Assembly: GCA_947044405.1 (NCBI GenBank)
Contig: CAMRHE010000077.1
Coordinates: 4,741,501-4,805,500, forward strand
DNA: 64,000 bases
Direction of reading: 5' to 3'
Source: Leptodactylus fallax
Lineage: Eukaryota; Chordata; Amphibia; Anura; Leptodactylidae
The notes beneath the pieces were generated by a model. The model did not search any database. It saw only the letters and a program-made list of their open reading frames with translations, and was not told the DNA's origin. Positions 44,935 to 57,443 of the stretch are shown piece after piece (the first letter of the stretch is position 1; each line of letters begins with the position of its first letter). A program made the translations under genes and the position numbers.

Positions 44935-45000
44935 ATTATTACTATTATTTTATTTATATAGCACCCTTAATTCTATAGTTCTGTACATTTGTCAAGGGGT
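44935..45000 (-). mobile_element. L2-like LINE 3' end fragment
   Basis: TTATTTATATAGCACCCTTAATTC is the inverse of the 3' end of the LINE at 13997-17821 (GAATTAATGGTGCTATATAA), followed by a (TTA)-like tail. Only about 65 bp remain. Confidence 0.75.
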
Positions 45001-45029
45001 TTACATACATAGTACCAGCCATAACCTTT

Positions 45030-46300
45030 ATTGATATACCATAAAACATACTTCTCATTCCAATGACAAAACAGTACAGTCAGAACAACTATATAAAGAG
45101 TGCCCCTTAGGGTGAGCAATAGCCCTTCAGGTAGTATGGTGCCAATACTGTCTAAAGCCCCCAGACTAATCTCACTGGGTATTGCGAGAGGAAGGTGTAT
45201 GACATCTTGAATGAGCAGTTAGCTCTGGTCACATGACCAACCACGCTTGGTATTGTGAGAGTTAGGTGCTCACCAGTATCTCATAACTTGGGATGTATGA
45301 AGGGAGATGCTGAGTGATCTTGGATGGGCAGATCTTTGGGCATTTAATGTTATGGAGGTATTATGTGGGTTTGTACCATACCTCCTCACCATGTAGGATG
45401 CTGAAGGATTGTGTTACAGCACTCACTAAAGTGATAATATCTACCTAGTTTCTCTGAAAATAGGACCTAACCCAAAAATAAGCCCTAGCATGATTTTTCA
45501 GGATTTTTGTAGTATATTTGAAACATAAGCCCTACTCTGAAAATAAGCCCCACTTACAGTTCATTAAAAAAAAAGTGTCCAGGCTGCTATACTTGTAAAA
45601 AAGTAAATAGAGTACAGCAGGACAGATAAAGTAGACCCTCAATCAAGGAAAGCAGACACCCCCCAAAAGAAAGCGGACACCCCTAAAAGAATTGCACCCC
45701 CAAAAGAATTGGACATTGACTTTCAGGGAGCTATCTGTACAAGATGGCACTAGTGAGATAGTTCTCCACAATAATAAGCATTGACTACCAGTAGTGACTG
45801 CTTACGGTCATCAGGGGGAGCCAACTGCTACACTTGGCTACAGTGGAACGCTGATGTAATGGTGAGGGACCTGACAGTGACACGCCTTTGACACAGATCT
45901 GTGTGTGAGAGCTCATCTACCATTGGCACTTGCAGACTCTAATTGTTTTGTATCTAAGGGGGTCTGGTAGGGATTGCTGTTCATGGAAAAAATAAGACAT
46001 CCCCTGAAAATAAACCCTAACCCATCTTTCAGACCAAAAGTAATATAAGACCCTATCTTGTTTTTCAGAGAAACACGGTATGGCCTGACTATCTATCTGG
46101 ATACGGATAGAAAGCCTCTACACACCTTTTATTGGGGATATTTACGTGGGATTAGGTGTTATAGGTATTAAAGGTATAGTATTGGTACCATACTGCCCTA
46201 AGGGGTATTGTTCTCTCTAAATGGCACTCTGTATTTGGGAATTCTGTCTGTACTGTTTTGCCATTGGAGTGCGAATTATGTTTTATTGTATAATTTATAA
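45030..46300. mobile_element. Large foldback element split by another DNA transposon
   Basis: The left segment (ATAAAACATACTTCTCATTCC, AATGACAAAACAGTACAG, GTAGTATGGTGCCAATAC at 45047-45150) matches the inverse of the right segment (GTATTGGTACCATACTGCCC, CTGTACTGTTTTGCCATTGG, ATTATGTTTTATTG at 46170-46285). The arms exceed 100 bp. The middle is interrupted at 45443/46079. Confidence 0.75.
45444..46078. mobile_element. Non-autonomous DNA transposon, GAAAATARGACC type, in TA target
   Basis: CCTAGTTTCTCTGAAAATAG and CAGAGAAACACGG are inverted ends, bounded by TA at 45442-45443 and 46079-46080. Subterminal blocks AAAATAAGCCCTA and AAAATAAACCCTAA repeat at both ends. Repeats of this appearance are widespread in vertebrates; the family name is not certain. 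It also contains a short CCCCAAAAGA tandem near 45660-45710. Confidence 0.75.
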
Positions 46301-46728
46301 TTTATAATTGGTATGATTTAATGGGTATTTTGGATAGCCTATGGAGAAAAAGGGATCCAGTGTGTTACCAACATAATCCATAGTTATATTGGAAAAAATA
46401 TGGAATAAAAGTGCAGCCGCAGCTAACTTATTTCACAAAGTGTTCCTGCATTCAGCTGAAAATTACATGAATTACCAACCAGGAATTGGGTTTCCTATAA
46501 AGATGTTTAGAAAGGTTAAAGTCTGTAAATGGAAATCAAAGATTATTGTATTCTAAAAGAGTCCAGCAGTCTAATAATCATTCACGCTTGGATATAGAGC
46601 AAATTTACGTCCCTATGGAAACTTTTAAATAGACACTGTCTTTTCAACAAACTTTACATAGATGAATAGTACAGGTGGTTATAAGAAACTTTGTAATATA
46701 TCTTACCAGAAATGCCTCTTACGCTAGG
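46300..46728. other. Unassigned intergenic DNA
   Basis: No recognisable feature. Confidence 0.3.
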
Positions 46729-46730
46729 TT

Positions 46731-46939
46731 CACACTAGCATTCGTCTATTTGTCGTTCAGGTCCGCATGGGGACGCAAAAGATGGAGAGCCTGTCCGCTT
46801 AAAAAGCAGTTACCAGCAGATACCGCAAACTCCATAGACTATAATGGGGTCCGCCGCGGACTTTTCTCTCCGACGATTTAAGGCAGAATCTGCGGCAGAG
46901 TCTCCTATTGAGACTCCAACACAGAGGTGAACCTAGCCT
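46731..46939. mobile_element. MITE, CTAGGTTCACAC family, best-preserved copy
   Basis: Ends CGCTAGGTTCACACTAG and AGGTGAACCTAGCC are inverted, and ATAGACTATAATGGGGTCCG marks the shared core. Confidence 0.85.
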
Positions 46940-48390
46940 TATCAAGCTGTTTCTCTGCTCTCCCTCTGTTAAACTACCTTTCATTCTGAAAATCACTGCT
47001 ATGTCCGCCTGAAGAGGGATTGCAGGTCACATGACTGACATCTATAGAATTCTATGGAGAAGGGAAAGGGAGGAGTGAGCAAGAAATGCAGGAGATAAGA
47101 GAAAAAAAGACATTTAATAGGAGCTATCTTTTACAACCAAAGTATGGCAGCTAGCCTTGATCCACAAATTCAGGAAGAGCTACAGTCTCCAGATACAGCC
47201 TGTTAAAACCTGTAGAATATGTCATACTATATAATGACCAAATACAGTGTTACTCCTCATGTACATACACATAATAGCTTATTCTGAAGAATCGAATGGA
47301 ACAACAGGTTTTGTTCCACCTTTGTGGAGCACAGAAGAGTATATTGTGAAATTGCCATATCAATCCCCTATAACAATGCTGGTATTGTATTCAATGAAAG
47401 TGATCATGTTATTAAGAATGAAAAAAAATGTAGCTATTGATTTTTATGAAAAAAAAAAAACTTGTATTATTTCTGCTTTTCTCAGGCATCTAATTTACTA
47501 CGCATTCCTTACATAGCACAGTGCAGAGATAAAGCCCACTATGACATCATAGCACAGGGCAATGTACTGTAAACACAAAGAGTATTGTGTACAATGTGGT
47601 ATTACGGAATGAAAAAAAAAATTCTAATGATGTCACATGCAGGCATTATGATCTCCCAGTAATGTAATGGAGGTGCATTTAGTTTTCCACATCCCCTTCT
47701 ATTATCCATCAATAATTGCACCCTAGGTCTCAGTGGATATGACTCTTTTAGATGTTGGACCCCATACCATCTGCTATGTCTGCTACCCTGGTATTTACCC
47801 CCATGACTATGGATATATATATTTTTATGAATAAGCTGCTGGATGCAGCCTGAGATCACAATGCATAGTGCTAGGCATGACTGCAGCCATACACTTCCAT
47901 TGGCAAAATGTTTTCTCCGGTAATAATTTGTGTTTCACAACCCGGTGCACTGTTAAATCAAAGTTTGGCATAAATAGAAACGATTCCTCAGATATGCTAC
48001 CAAATGTAAAGTTTCCTGGAGGGGAATAAGCAGACTTGGATTTTTTTTTTTTTTATGACTTGCACTTAAGCCCCTTAGTTCTACTGAATGGAAGCCCCAG
48101 TGCTACAGCATTCAATAACATTCTAGAGAACTGCATTTTTTTACCCATTTGGAGTCCTGCTGGCATGAAAATGTGCACATAGTGATGTCTATATAAATTA
48201 TCTGTTATATTATTTTCAAGGTCCATCACCCCTGCTATATCACTTTCCTACTAGATGAATTTGAACATTAAGGCAGTATTCATGCAAACCTTATTTTTTC
48301 CTTTACAAAGTCCAAAGGGAACCAGGTAAGGAGCTGTCAGACATCAATTTCAAATGTGCTGTTCTGATGCAGGAAAACAGACCAGAATAA
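46940..48390. other. Unassigned intergenic DNA
   Basis: No gene or bounded repeat that I can support. Confidence 0.3.
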
Positions 48391-48394
48391 GACT

Positions 48395-48470
48395 AGAGAT
48401 GAGTGAACTGTTTTGTATCAAACCAGTTTCAACCCAATTTTTCCAAAAGCTTTGGTTTTTAACTAAACTA
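48395..48470 (+). repeat. CTAGAGATGAGTGAACTG repeat, likely end of a frog hAT-type element
   Basis: CTAGAGATGAGTGAACTG and the following AACCAGTTTCAACCCAATTTTTCC occur in related form at 63318-63365 and 63690-63735. This may be the left end of the element carrying the transposase remnant at 49.5-50.9 kb, but a matching right end was not found. Confidence 0.5.
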
Positions 48471-48959
48471 AAAGCTTTGCGATTTGTCTCATGTTAACTA
48501 AAAAAAAAAAAAGCTGATGTTACATACAAAATATAAGATGCTGAGAAAGAAAAGTCATTTTTTATATTACAGGCTTAGGGAAAGATACAGTATGTTATCA
48601 TCATCACTGCATGATTCAAAGCAATTGCTGCAATTTGCTACTGGGAAAACAACACCAACATTGCAATAGAACTACAGATTTATAGGAGGAGGACTAGTGA
48701 AGCACAGTTTAGTTAGATTTAATCCATTGTAGACAGGCATAAAAATCTTAGGAATGGGGAGGGAGAATTTCTGCACTGTGCTATGGTGTCTGTGTGAATG
48801 CAGTTTTCACATACACTGGACACTTCATCCTTTCTTTGCCAATAATCTCATTTCTCATTTTAAGTCTTTTTTGCAATAGGGCATTTTTTTGCACTGTTAT
48901 CTGACTGTCCACAGTGTGTCTTACATTTGTTATACTGACAAAGTCAGTCCTTTTAGTGA

Positions 48960-49465
48960 AAAATCTAATTTTGTTAAGGTGTTTTTTGGGCAGTAGTGTT
49001 TTTTGTTAATTTATACATACAAAGTGACATTAACACGGCAAAAAAAAACTGCTGACTGAAGCAGCATGTTGTAGTTTATAATGCAAAATCTCATTTTCTT
49101 AAGGGGTTTTCTTTTGGTCAATGGTGTTGTTTTTATTAACCAGTATATACAAAGTTCCGTTATCATGGCAAAAAAACCCAACAAACTTACTGATGCAGCG
49201 TCTTGTAATCTATAATGCAAAATCATTTTGTTAAGAGTTTTTTGAGCAATAGTGGGGTTTTTTTGTTACCCAATACATGCAAAGTGCCAATATCACAGCA
49301 AAAAAAAAAAAAATTAAATAAGTTGACTAACTGAGTGTTTTGTAGCCTACAGTGCAAATTGTCATTTTGTTAAGGTTTTTTTTGTGTGCAACATTATTTT
49401 TTGTTAACTAATGCATACACATTGTTGTTGCAGAGTTTATAGTGCAAAATCTCATTTTGTTAATA
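48960..49465 (+). repeat. Tandem repeat with ~125-bp unit, four to five diverged copies
   Basis: Each copy has CATTTTGTTAAG, a T-rich tract, an AATACATRCAAAGTG stretch, GGCAAAAAAA and TGATGCAGC...TAATGCAAAATC. Copies begin near 48967, 49092, 49226, 49361 and 49454. They lie just upstream of the hAT remnant. Confidence 0.8.
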
Positions 49466-49562
49466 GTAATGCCAATTACTATTATGCAGACAAATGACTG
49501 AAAAAAACAGGGCAGGGGACAGGCTAAAGAAGTAGGGACGTAGGAAACACTTGTGCAAGTAG

Positions 49563-50950
49563 GTGGCAACAGCAATACTACTTCTGGTTTTGGTGGCATT
49601 TCCAGTAGCCACAGGATTTTTGTACTCCCTGAAGAATGAAGATGAAGCTGTAGATTACATAGTTTACTCATCTCTGTCACAGGAGGCTATTGCATCTGAG
49701 AGTGCTGTGATCTTGAGTCAGACTTCTGTGCGTTCCTCCTCCTCCACTAATTTTTTAACACGTAATTTACCACAGGGTCTTTCTGGACTATCAGCTATGT
49801 TTTCTTCATCTTCACAGGCACAGATCCCTAGTATTGATGTAGCACCTACTGAGAAATATATTTCTCCTAGTCTAAGTCTTCCTCCTTTTTTTGATTAGTT
49901 GGATTAATTAGTTAATTATATATCTTACAGAAAACACTTGCACTCATGCAACGGGGAAGGGAAGAAGAATAGCTTACACCTCTCTGTTACTGTCATCGTC
50001 CTAGATTGATGTATGAGGAACTAGAGGACGGTGAAGAACTGTCTCATGTTTTTCATGGTGGAGAACCTGGGACTCCTAGACTACAAGAGGAGAAGGAGGA
50101 AGACTCTCCTATGGAAGCAGAGGGGGTCCTTGATATGTCACAGCCAGGGGAGGAGGCTGACCCTTATTTATTTCAAGATTATGATGACAACAATGACCAC
50201 ATTGACCAAGAAGACCAACCATCTTGGGTTAGTGCACACACTTGCATGCATGGCAGGCTTTTTACTTTGATTCTTACACAGTTACAAGTGTATGATTAGC
50301 ATGAAGCAGAGGGATGAGTACTGGTTGCTTTTAGACCCTTGCTATAAAGTCAAAATTGGGGAGTTCTTCCCTGCCTCCCAATAAGAGGCAAAATTGGCAT
50401 ATTATCAGGATAGACTGTATACGCAGATTGCTGCAGCTGTTATGGACCCCACTGCAAGTGTCAATTGCATGTCTGCCCCAGTGGCCTCAACCCGTTACCA
50501 ATCCACCTCGCTCTGTCAGTGCTCAACCTCCTCTGCAAGTGCCACAGCTATAAGTAGCAGGAGGTAAAGCAGCAGCATGAGCAGACATTACAGTATCTGG
50601 AACATGGTGAACTAGAAATTCACCTTGCAGCGACATATAGACCTACAGCAGGTAACTGACACCCACCAGCTGCACAAGCAGGTAAAGTGCTCCTATATTC
50701 CAGGAGATAACATTCATGGAATTCTGGGTCAATAGATTAGAGCAGTTTAAGGAGTTGCTGTGGGAGTGTTATCTTGTCCAGTTTTAAGCGTAATGGCTGA
50801 GAGGGTGTTTAGTGCTGTCGGTGATGTTGTAACACCTAGGCAGACCAAACTGTCCATCACAAGCATGGAAAAATGTTTTTCATGAAAATGAATCAGACAT
50901 GGTTCCATGAGGATTTTCACATACCTCTGGCTGATGCCATCGAATAGATC
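49563..50950 (+). pseudogene. hAT-superfamily transposase remnant
   Basis: The clearest part, at 50793-50880, reads MAERVFSAVGDVVTPRQTKLS, the signature of the hAT C-terminal dimerisation domain (SERVFSxAG...R..L). It is followed by a stop and, in another frame, KMNQTWFHEDFH. Upstream at 50006-50220 is an acidic stretch (EELEDGEELSHVFHGGEPG, MSQPGEEADPYLFQDYDD) that may belong to the same protein. Frames are broken throughout, with no intact BED finger or catalytic Asp visible. It is a dead domesticated-looking fossil with no sign of selection. Confidence 0.75.
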
Positions 50951-51011
50951 AGCCCACTGAATAAGAATAAGTTATGCGTAATTAGGATGGGTGCCCATAT
51001 AGAGTTGATAT

Positions 51012-51291
51012 GCACTCCCAAATAATGCAAAATTAAGGAGTTTTTATTGTTTCATACATCTTGATAAAAATTAGAAGTGTTACACAAGTTAGTAGATGGC
51101 ATAAGTGTGGGATCACTCCTATGTTAGCAAATGGATACTTCATTGATAAAGGTCTAGAGTGGGACAGAAACATCCAGAATATATTGCCTTATATGTTACT
51201 AATCTACTAACTTGTCTAACACTGCTAATTTTTATCAAGATGTATGAAACAATAAAAACTCCTTATTTTGCATTATTTGGGAGTGTCGTGA
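51012..51291. mobile_element. Penelope-like inverted-repeat element with eroded hammerhead motif
   Basis: Arms 51013-51098 and 51203-51290 are about 93% identical inverted copies (CACTCCCAAATAATGCAAAA, TTTTTATTGTTTCATACATC, TTGATAAAAATTAG). Between them at 51143-51172 lies TTGATAA, A, GGTC, loop, GGGAC, AGAAAC, ATC: a hammerhead-like order with changes typical of C-to-T decay (CUGA to TTGA, CGAAACGTC to AGAAACATC). The layout mirrors the element at 31 kb. Confidence 0.6.
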
Positions 51292-51480
51292 ATATTCTAT
51301 TATCTGTTATCAAATAGATCAGCCAAATTTTTGGAGCCTTTTAAATGTTAAAATTACTAAACGAAAAAGGCATCGCAGTGTATGGTTAAAGTTGGAGTTT
51401 CTATGCACTACTTACCATCCATTTTCCTATAGATATACATATCATTGTAACTTTCACATAACACTGGCTATATTTGCCTT
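51292..51480. other. Unassigned short stretch
   Basis: No feature recognised. Confidence 0.3.
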
Positions 51481-51494
51481 AGAGACCTAGACAT

Positions 51495-51650
51495 GGACTA
51501 GATAGAGCCATGGGAGCCCTGACAGAGTCATACACTATGTTTTAAGCCAATTTAAGCTCTGGTTCATACCAAAATTTGTAAACAAAACAAATATTTGGCC
51601 CCAAACACCCAAAACCGCAAAAACAAAATAAATCTTCAGAGGTTCTCTAA
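51495..51650 (+). repeat. Single-copy relative of the 46-bp minisatellite unit and its flank
   Basis: GGGAGCCCTGACAGAGTCATACACTATGTTTTAAG, seen here in parts, matches one 46-bp unit of 20135-20850, and AATTTAAGCTCTGGTTCATACC matches the flank at 20870-20892. So the unit existed as one part of a dispersed repeat. Confidence 0.7.
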
Positions 51651-52651
51651 ATCTAACATGCACTAACTTGCACTAACAAGGACTGGAGGTCCACATGAAA
51701 AAATCCAGAGCATGTATGGCTCCATTAATTTCAGTGGTTCCATATGTAGTCTATCTGATTCCAACTTCACATCTGCTCTTAAATCAGATGACGCTCATCT
51801 GAATGAGCCTTACCTGTGAACTGCTCTTTCTCATCCAAAAGCAGTGCCCTGAAGTTCTTCTGGTTTAATGGACTGAAGTATTACAAAATCCAGGGGAAAC
51901 CATTCCCAGTGGTCAGTCTCAACAGTAACATAGGTGCCGCCAGGTCAATCCAAAAGGTCATGGCTTGAAATAAGGTGATGCACAGACATGGATATGATGT
52001 ACAGAAGTTCATGTACTATATTTTAGATCTAGAAGAAATTCAGTGACCTTTTAGACAAACTTTCAGACTGCAGAATGTCTACAGCTAAAACCAGTGTGGT
52101 TATTAGCCATACTCATATACAGTGTACATCACGCTGAAGAGGGCCAGCTGATGGAAATTGCTGAATGATCGTGATTTGATGCCTACTGGTGAGCAGTGAC
52201 CTAATAGTATTTGTAAGTGCCGGCTTGTGTAATTGCTAAGCTGTTAGGAGGAAAGACACAGCTGGGAAATAAAGCTGTAAGTGCCTAATTTCTATAATAA
52301 ACGCCTGACACCGGCCGTGTTAAGGGACTTATTTGTCTGTCAGTATACATTTAGTGTTACTACTTTTATTTGAAGAACATTTTTAAGGCTACAACCTTTG
52401 ACTAAAACCATTCTGGATTTGCAACACTTTGGACTTTTAGGCAAGTGTACAGTAGGTCTAGTAAACCTTCAATAATATGTGGTAATACAGGGCAACCCTG
52501 GTTGGTGAAATTACTCCTTTCTAGCTCCATTGTATCTTTGTGCAGCCATTTACCATTCCCTTTGAACTGTATGGCACCTTGCATACAGACATTTTCAAAT
52601 GTGAAAATATCCTATTGAAAAGATTTATCTATTAGTATTATTATTTTTAGG

Positions 52652-52655
<4 letters not shown>

Positions 52656-52693
<38 letters not shown>
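52656..52693. repeat. (TA)n microsatellite
   Basis: About 18 uninterrupted TA units. Confidence 0.96.
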
Positions 52694-52695
<2 letters not shown>

Positions 52696-53728
52696 CTACT
52701 ATCACCCACCTAAACAAAATTTTTTGTCAATGAACTCTACTCATTTTGCCGCGTATAGTCTTGCAAATTTATCAGTTTGTAGAAGAAGCGCTTATGGTCG
52801 GTCACTTATTTTATGACCCATTGTATTGCTTTCTTTATTAATCACTTGCCACTGTAAAGGGGTGATATAGATTTTTGTTATTGGGTCCTTGTTAAATATC
52901 AGTGGATAGAATGTTGTCACAATGGGTGGTGGTGACATAGAGGTGATGATATCACAATGGTGATAAAGTCATTATGGCCAAAGTCTGTATCATTGCTTGA
53001 TGTGTTCCTTTTAAAAGGTTGCCTCTCAAAAAAAAGCCCCGTGAATATGAATATGACAGAGGTGGATTCCCCATTTGGGATGCTGCACTATAAGTCAGAA
53101 CAGATAATTCTCCCTCTCATGCCCATATCTGAATGGTCATCATGTAATACTTCATTTACAATTCCAATGCTACATGTTTGACCCGACGTGGTTTCCTTCA
53201 GCAATAACAGCTGATCTTCAGATGGTACAGAAGTATTACTCATGGTGATCAGCTGAATGTTAAGTGACTTTCAGTAAAAAAAAAAAAAATTGTCTTTGTT
53301 AAACCTAGAACCTCTAAAACCTATCAATTATTATTTTATGTCTTTAATAACTTTGTTGCATACTGCCCATTGGAAAACCCCCTATAACAAAGACATAGGT
53401 CAATCATGTTTAACCAATACTATTAATGTGTTGATCCAGAGGAAGGCAAAAACTTTTTGGTAGCAATTGTCTTTTTAAGAAATTTTTCTTCTAAACTTCA
53501 AATATGGACATCAGAATAAATTTCTAGACCAATGACCTTATCTGGTACATATAATTTGTGATGCTTCTCTCATCTAGGCTCCAGCAATGAGAATATACTA
53601 CGGTAGAAAGATCCATAATCTCTCTGCTCTTCAAGCCTAAACTAATCTTGCTGCCATAGAATTGTACCATGTCGTTGAAGAAGTCCTAAATAAGGAGAAT
53701 ACATATTTATTTATATAAAAAGGATGTT

Positions 53729-53729
<1 letters not shown>

Positions 53730-53769
<40 letters not shown>
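53730..53769 (+). repeat. (GATA)n microsatellite
   Basis: About ten perfect GATA units. Confidence 0.97.
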
Positions 53770-55074
53770 TAAAGAATTAAAAAATAATAATTCTCATAAT
53801 TTTATTGTTAAATACATATAAAATCTGTTTGGTCAATTCCAGCTGAAGTCAGTCAAGAATAGAAAATAAATATCTTGATAATATTAAAATTAATACAATT
53901 TAAATATAAGTTCATTGATTTACACATTATAAATATAATAGTTATATAAACATACAAGTGAAATCTAACAGTAGCTAACAGCAATAAATCACCACAGTAA
54001 ACAATATACTAAGCTTATACAAGGTAAATGACACCAGTAGGATCTTCACCACCAGTAAATAGCACTATCTTATTCAGTCTGGAGAACAAATCACATGCTA
54101 GATGCAGACACTGTACATGCGAGGATTTATACTGTACGTAGAGAATCTGACAGCCGGACCAGATTTCAATTTACATGCCTTGGAATAATGCAAACAAAAT
54201 GGCTGTGAAATTGAATGTACCCTTTAAAGATTTCTGTAAAAAAGTATTCACGGTGTTATCTTAAAGACTTCACTGACACACATTGCTTTCTAAACTTGGC
54301 TTCATGAAGTGGATGAACTCTACCATTTTGTGACACAACTGGGATATTACTCTCCTACTATATTTACATCCCGTGTAAAACTAACATTGGCTTGTGTGAA
54401 GGTCACCTGACCAAACTTCTCAGCTTTGTAAGAAGTCAAATAGCAACACTTAAGAATTTATGTGAAAAGACCTGAAGTACTCCTTATGTGTGAACATTTA
54501 TTCCATGGTGGCCAAAAGGATACTTTATATGTATTTTCAAAATCTGTACTGCTAGCTGTATTGTCCTAACCTCTGCATTGTCACCACTGGGACTTTGCCT
54601 TTCAGAAAAGTTACTTGGCCCTACCTTCTAGTGTGTCAGAAAGTCAGATAGGGACTCGTAAGTCTTCATGTTACAAAGAACCTCTCTATGAAGGGTTTCT
54701 GACTTGCCATACACAAAAAAAGAGTTATATTACATAGCAAAAACCACCGAATCTGACTATCTTCCCACAGCCTGACTCAGACTTCTGCTCCATCTCCAAC
54801 TCCTTTATAAATGTCTAGTAGCTATTGTCAGACAGAAACTTTAAATTTCCTCTATTTCAAGATAAAAAATAGTGATCGAATTTCTAAGAAAGTAAATATG
54901 GAACAAACTATGCATCTAATTAATTATACAATATTAATAATTCGTTTTAATAATTAATAATCATATTATTTTGAAATCAGAGTCTGAGTCGGTTACTCCA
55001 CCCAAAACCAGACCTGACTCCGACTGCAACTCCACTGCCCTCCTAACAGAGTCAGACTCTATATTGCTTTAATG

Positions 55075-55290
55075 GGTTCTAGATTTTGTTAAAGACAAGT
55101 TGATACAGGGTTTTATACTGACTGCCAGATTGGAGTCAGGAAGGAATTTTTTTCCCCCTGACATGGGGCAATTGGCATAAGCCTCAATGGGTTTTTTGCC
55201 TTCCTCTGGATCAACACTGTAGGGTTATAGATTGGACTTGATGGACCAGTGTCTTCATCCAACCTCATCTACTATGTAACTATCTAATGC
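55075..55290 (+). repeat. Dispersed repeat fragment (TTCCTCTGGATCAAC / TTGGACTTGATGGACC type)
   Basis: CAGATTGGAGTCAGGAAGGAA, GCCTTCCTCTGGATCAACACT, GACTTGATGGACC and CCAACCTCATCTACTATGTA occur in the order seen in many dispersed vertebrate repeat copies. The family is not assigned. Confidence 0.5.
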
Positions 55291-56605
55291 ATTATTCTAA
55301 TCATGCATATTATAGATCAAATCTAAAATATCAGAGAAAATACAAATACACTACAAAAGGGGAATAACCTGGACCCAATTCAAAATTTGTAGCAGAGCCC
55401 CAGACGAGCATGTGTCATTTATAATACTGGTGCCTTCTAATCTTGCTTTTGGCATCAGACCTGGGTGAACCCCCTATAGTTGTTTCTGCACCCCCTTTAG
55501 CTATGCCCCAGATAAGGAGACAGTATAATTGGAAGGAATGCATGCAACGGTCATGACTTCTTATTAAACTAATTTTGGAGACAATATGCTTGTGGCGGCA
55601 CATTCCTCCTAGCCATTAAATCACAAGTCTTTTGAGCGGATATGTATAATTAGGAAGCCAGCTTACTTCTTCTGAATAATACATTACTTGGGAATTTTAA
55701 GCAAGGATGACTAAGTATATTCAGATAACATCACCGGCTCAGTGGAGGAGCATATAATTATCCAACATACCTTTGGTTGGAGTTTGACCCAAAATCAAAA
55801 CAGCAAACTGTGATCTTGCTATAATAGCTTATTCTGCAATGTACCTATCAAAATAGTATGATAACTTCATTGAATTCATGGATGGTTCACTTTCCTTGTA
55901 GCTTGGAATTTTTTGTTCTTTTACGTAAAACTATATTTTTGCAAAACCAAAGACATGACATAAATGTATCTAAAGTCAGATGGCAATCCTATAATGTTGT
56001 GTATATTTGGCATAGCTCATTTTGCAATAAAGAGTGTTACCCAACTCTAAATCCATATAGAGTTGTCACCTTTGTTATTATTAGTAATACCGAAACAGCC
56101 TGCTCCAAATCATATAATGGGATATGTATAGCACAAAGATAGGTTGCCATTCTGTAGTACAGAGTACACTCTGTAGTACAGTTATAAAAAGACATATATG
56201 GCATGTTCTGTATGGAACTGTAATACTATATGGGACTATACTGTACCTCTGTATGTCATATGGAAGCATGCAGAGTTTTTTTTTGTTATTGTTGTATTCC
56301 GTATTAAAAATTATAGTATGCTCCACTGAATGTCTTACGCATAGCCCTTTAAAGTGGTTTGGCCATCACATTTATAATAGTGTTTTAATAACTTTGGCAA
56401 TTTACACCTATTACAAATAATACCTATTTACAAAGCTATGCACTTTTCATCCTAATGATGGCATCCTGTTGTATTCATAGAGGTGCCCACCTTGAGCATC
56501 CATGAATGATATTTAGATCTGGTGGACAAGAATGCAGGGTCAATTCTCAGTTTCTTTCTTTCTTTGCAGTGGAACAATATCAACAATCATCCCAAACATA
56601 CACCA
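55291..56605. other. Unassigned intergenic DNA
   Basis: A local hairpin-like GTAGTACAGAGTACACTCTGTAGTAC region at about 56155-56180 is the only structure noted. Confidence 0.3.
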
Positions 56606-56610
56606 TATTA

Positions 56611-56972
56611 AATGAGTTTCCCGGGCTAGAAATACTATACTAAGGACAGGTCCTCAATATCAGATCAGTGGGGGTCTGAAACCTGGTACCCACATGGATC
56701 TTCTTTTTTCCGCAGCGGATTCCCCAATTAGTGGTCAGACCAGGTTACTGTAGATCAGCGACTACTCACTTGAATTGGAGCTAAGCTGCAGTGACTCACT
56801 TCAGCCACTATACATAGAACGGAGCTGCCTGCTTCCTGCTCTATTCTTTCTATAGCGGCTGCTGAAATCTCTGATCAGTACAGGTGTTGGTTGTCAGCCT
56901 CCATCAACCTGATATTCATGACCTATCTTTAGGATAGGTCACCCATATTTTTAGCTTGTAAAAACCCTTTAA
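56611..56972. mobile_element. Foldback MITE, ATTCATGACCTATC family
   Basis: Left GGGCTAGAAATACTATACTAAG and GACAGGTCCTCAATATCAG pair loosely with right CTGATATTCATGACC, TTTAGGATAGGTC and ATTTTTAGCTTGTAAAAACCC. AGATCAGTGGGGGTCTGA is shared with 17822-18139 and 42230-42400. Confidence 0.65.
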
Positions 56973-57443
56973 AATGAAAACCCCCACCTAGGCCTGCTCT
57001 GAGTATTCCTGATATAAAAAACAACTTGTGTGCTCTTATTTATTATGGATCATGTTAGGTTGATGCTTTTTTAGGTTATAGTATCCCTGTACACAATTTG
57101 ACACAGCAAAAGCTGCAAATGTTACATTATCAAATAAGGAGTTATTACCCTAACAGCAGCACTTGGATATAGTCAGTTACTGAAGATTGGTTGCAAAAGT
57201 CTCAAATATCACACATCTAAATAAGGTTGTTTTAGCATGTCCATGGATTTCTGTAAGGTCCATAAATGTTTAAATAAATCTTTTACATGTGAACATTGTG
57301 GACATATAGACGGCCCTTCTTAATATTTGCATTGTTTGCAACAGTCTAGAGGTTTGTTCGATATGCAGTGATCCAAAACTACTTTTCCAAGTCATTTCTT
57401 TTGCACAGACCTAACTATTATTATACTTTTGCTTTCCTGAAAT
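56973..57443 (-). other. TSPEAR: Probable TSPEAR 3' UTR and downstream flank
   Basis: The TSPEAR stop lies at 57446-57444. A candidate polyadenylation hexamer (TTTATT on the + strand, so AATAAA on the - strand) is at 57039-57044. The 3' UTR end is otherwise undefined. Confidence 0.35.

Larger units (their letters stand above)
51660..55070. other. Intergenic AT-rich DNA with microsatellites
   Basis: (TA)n lies at about 52656-52693 and (GATA)n at 53730-53769, with an A run at 53277-53290. The stretch 54750-55050 has scattered GACTCCGACT-type blocks of a dispersed repeat. No exon was identified. Confidence 0.5.

Noticed and set aside
50006..50299. A host acidic protein
   Set aside because: It lies in frame-broken sequence just upstream of a hAT dimerisation domain and has no independent support.
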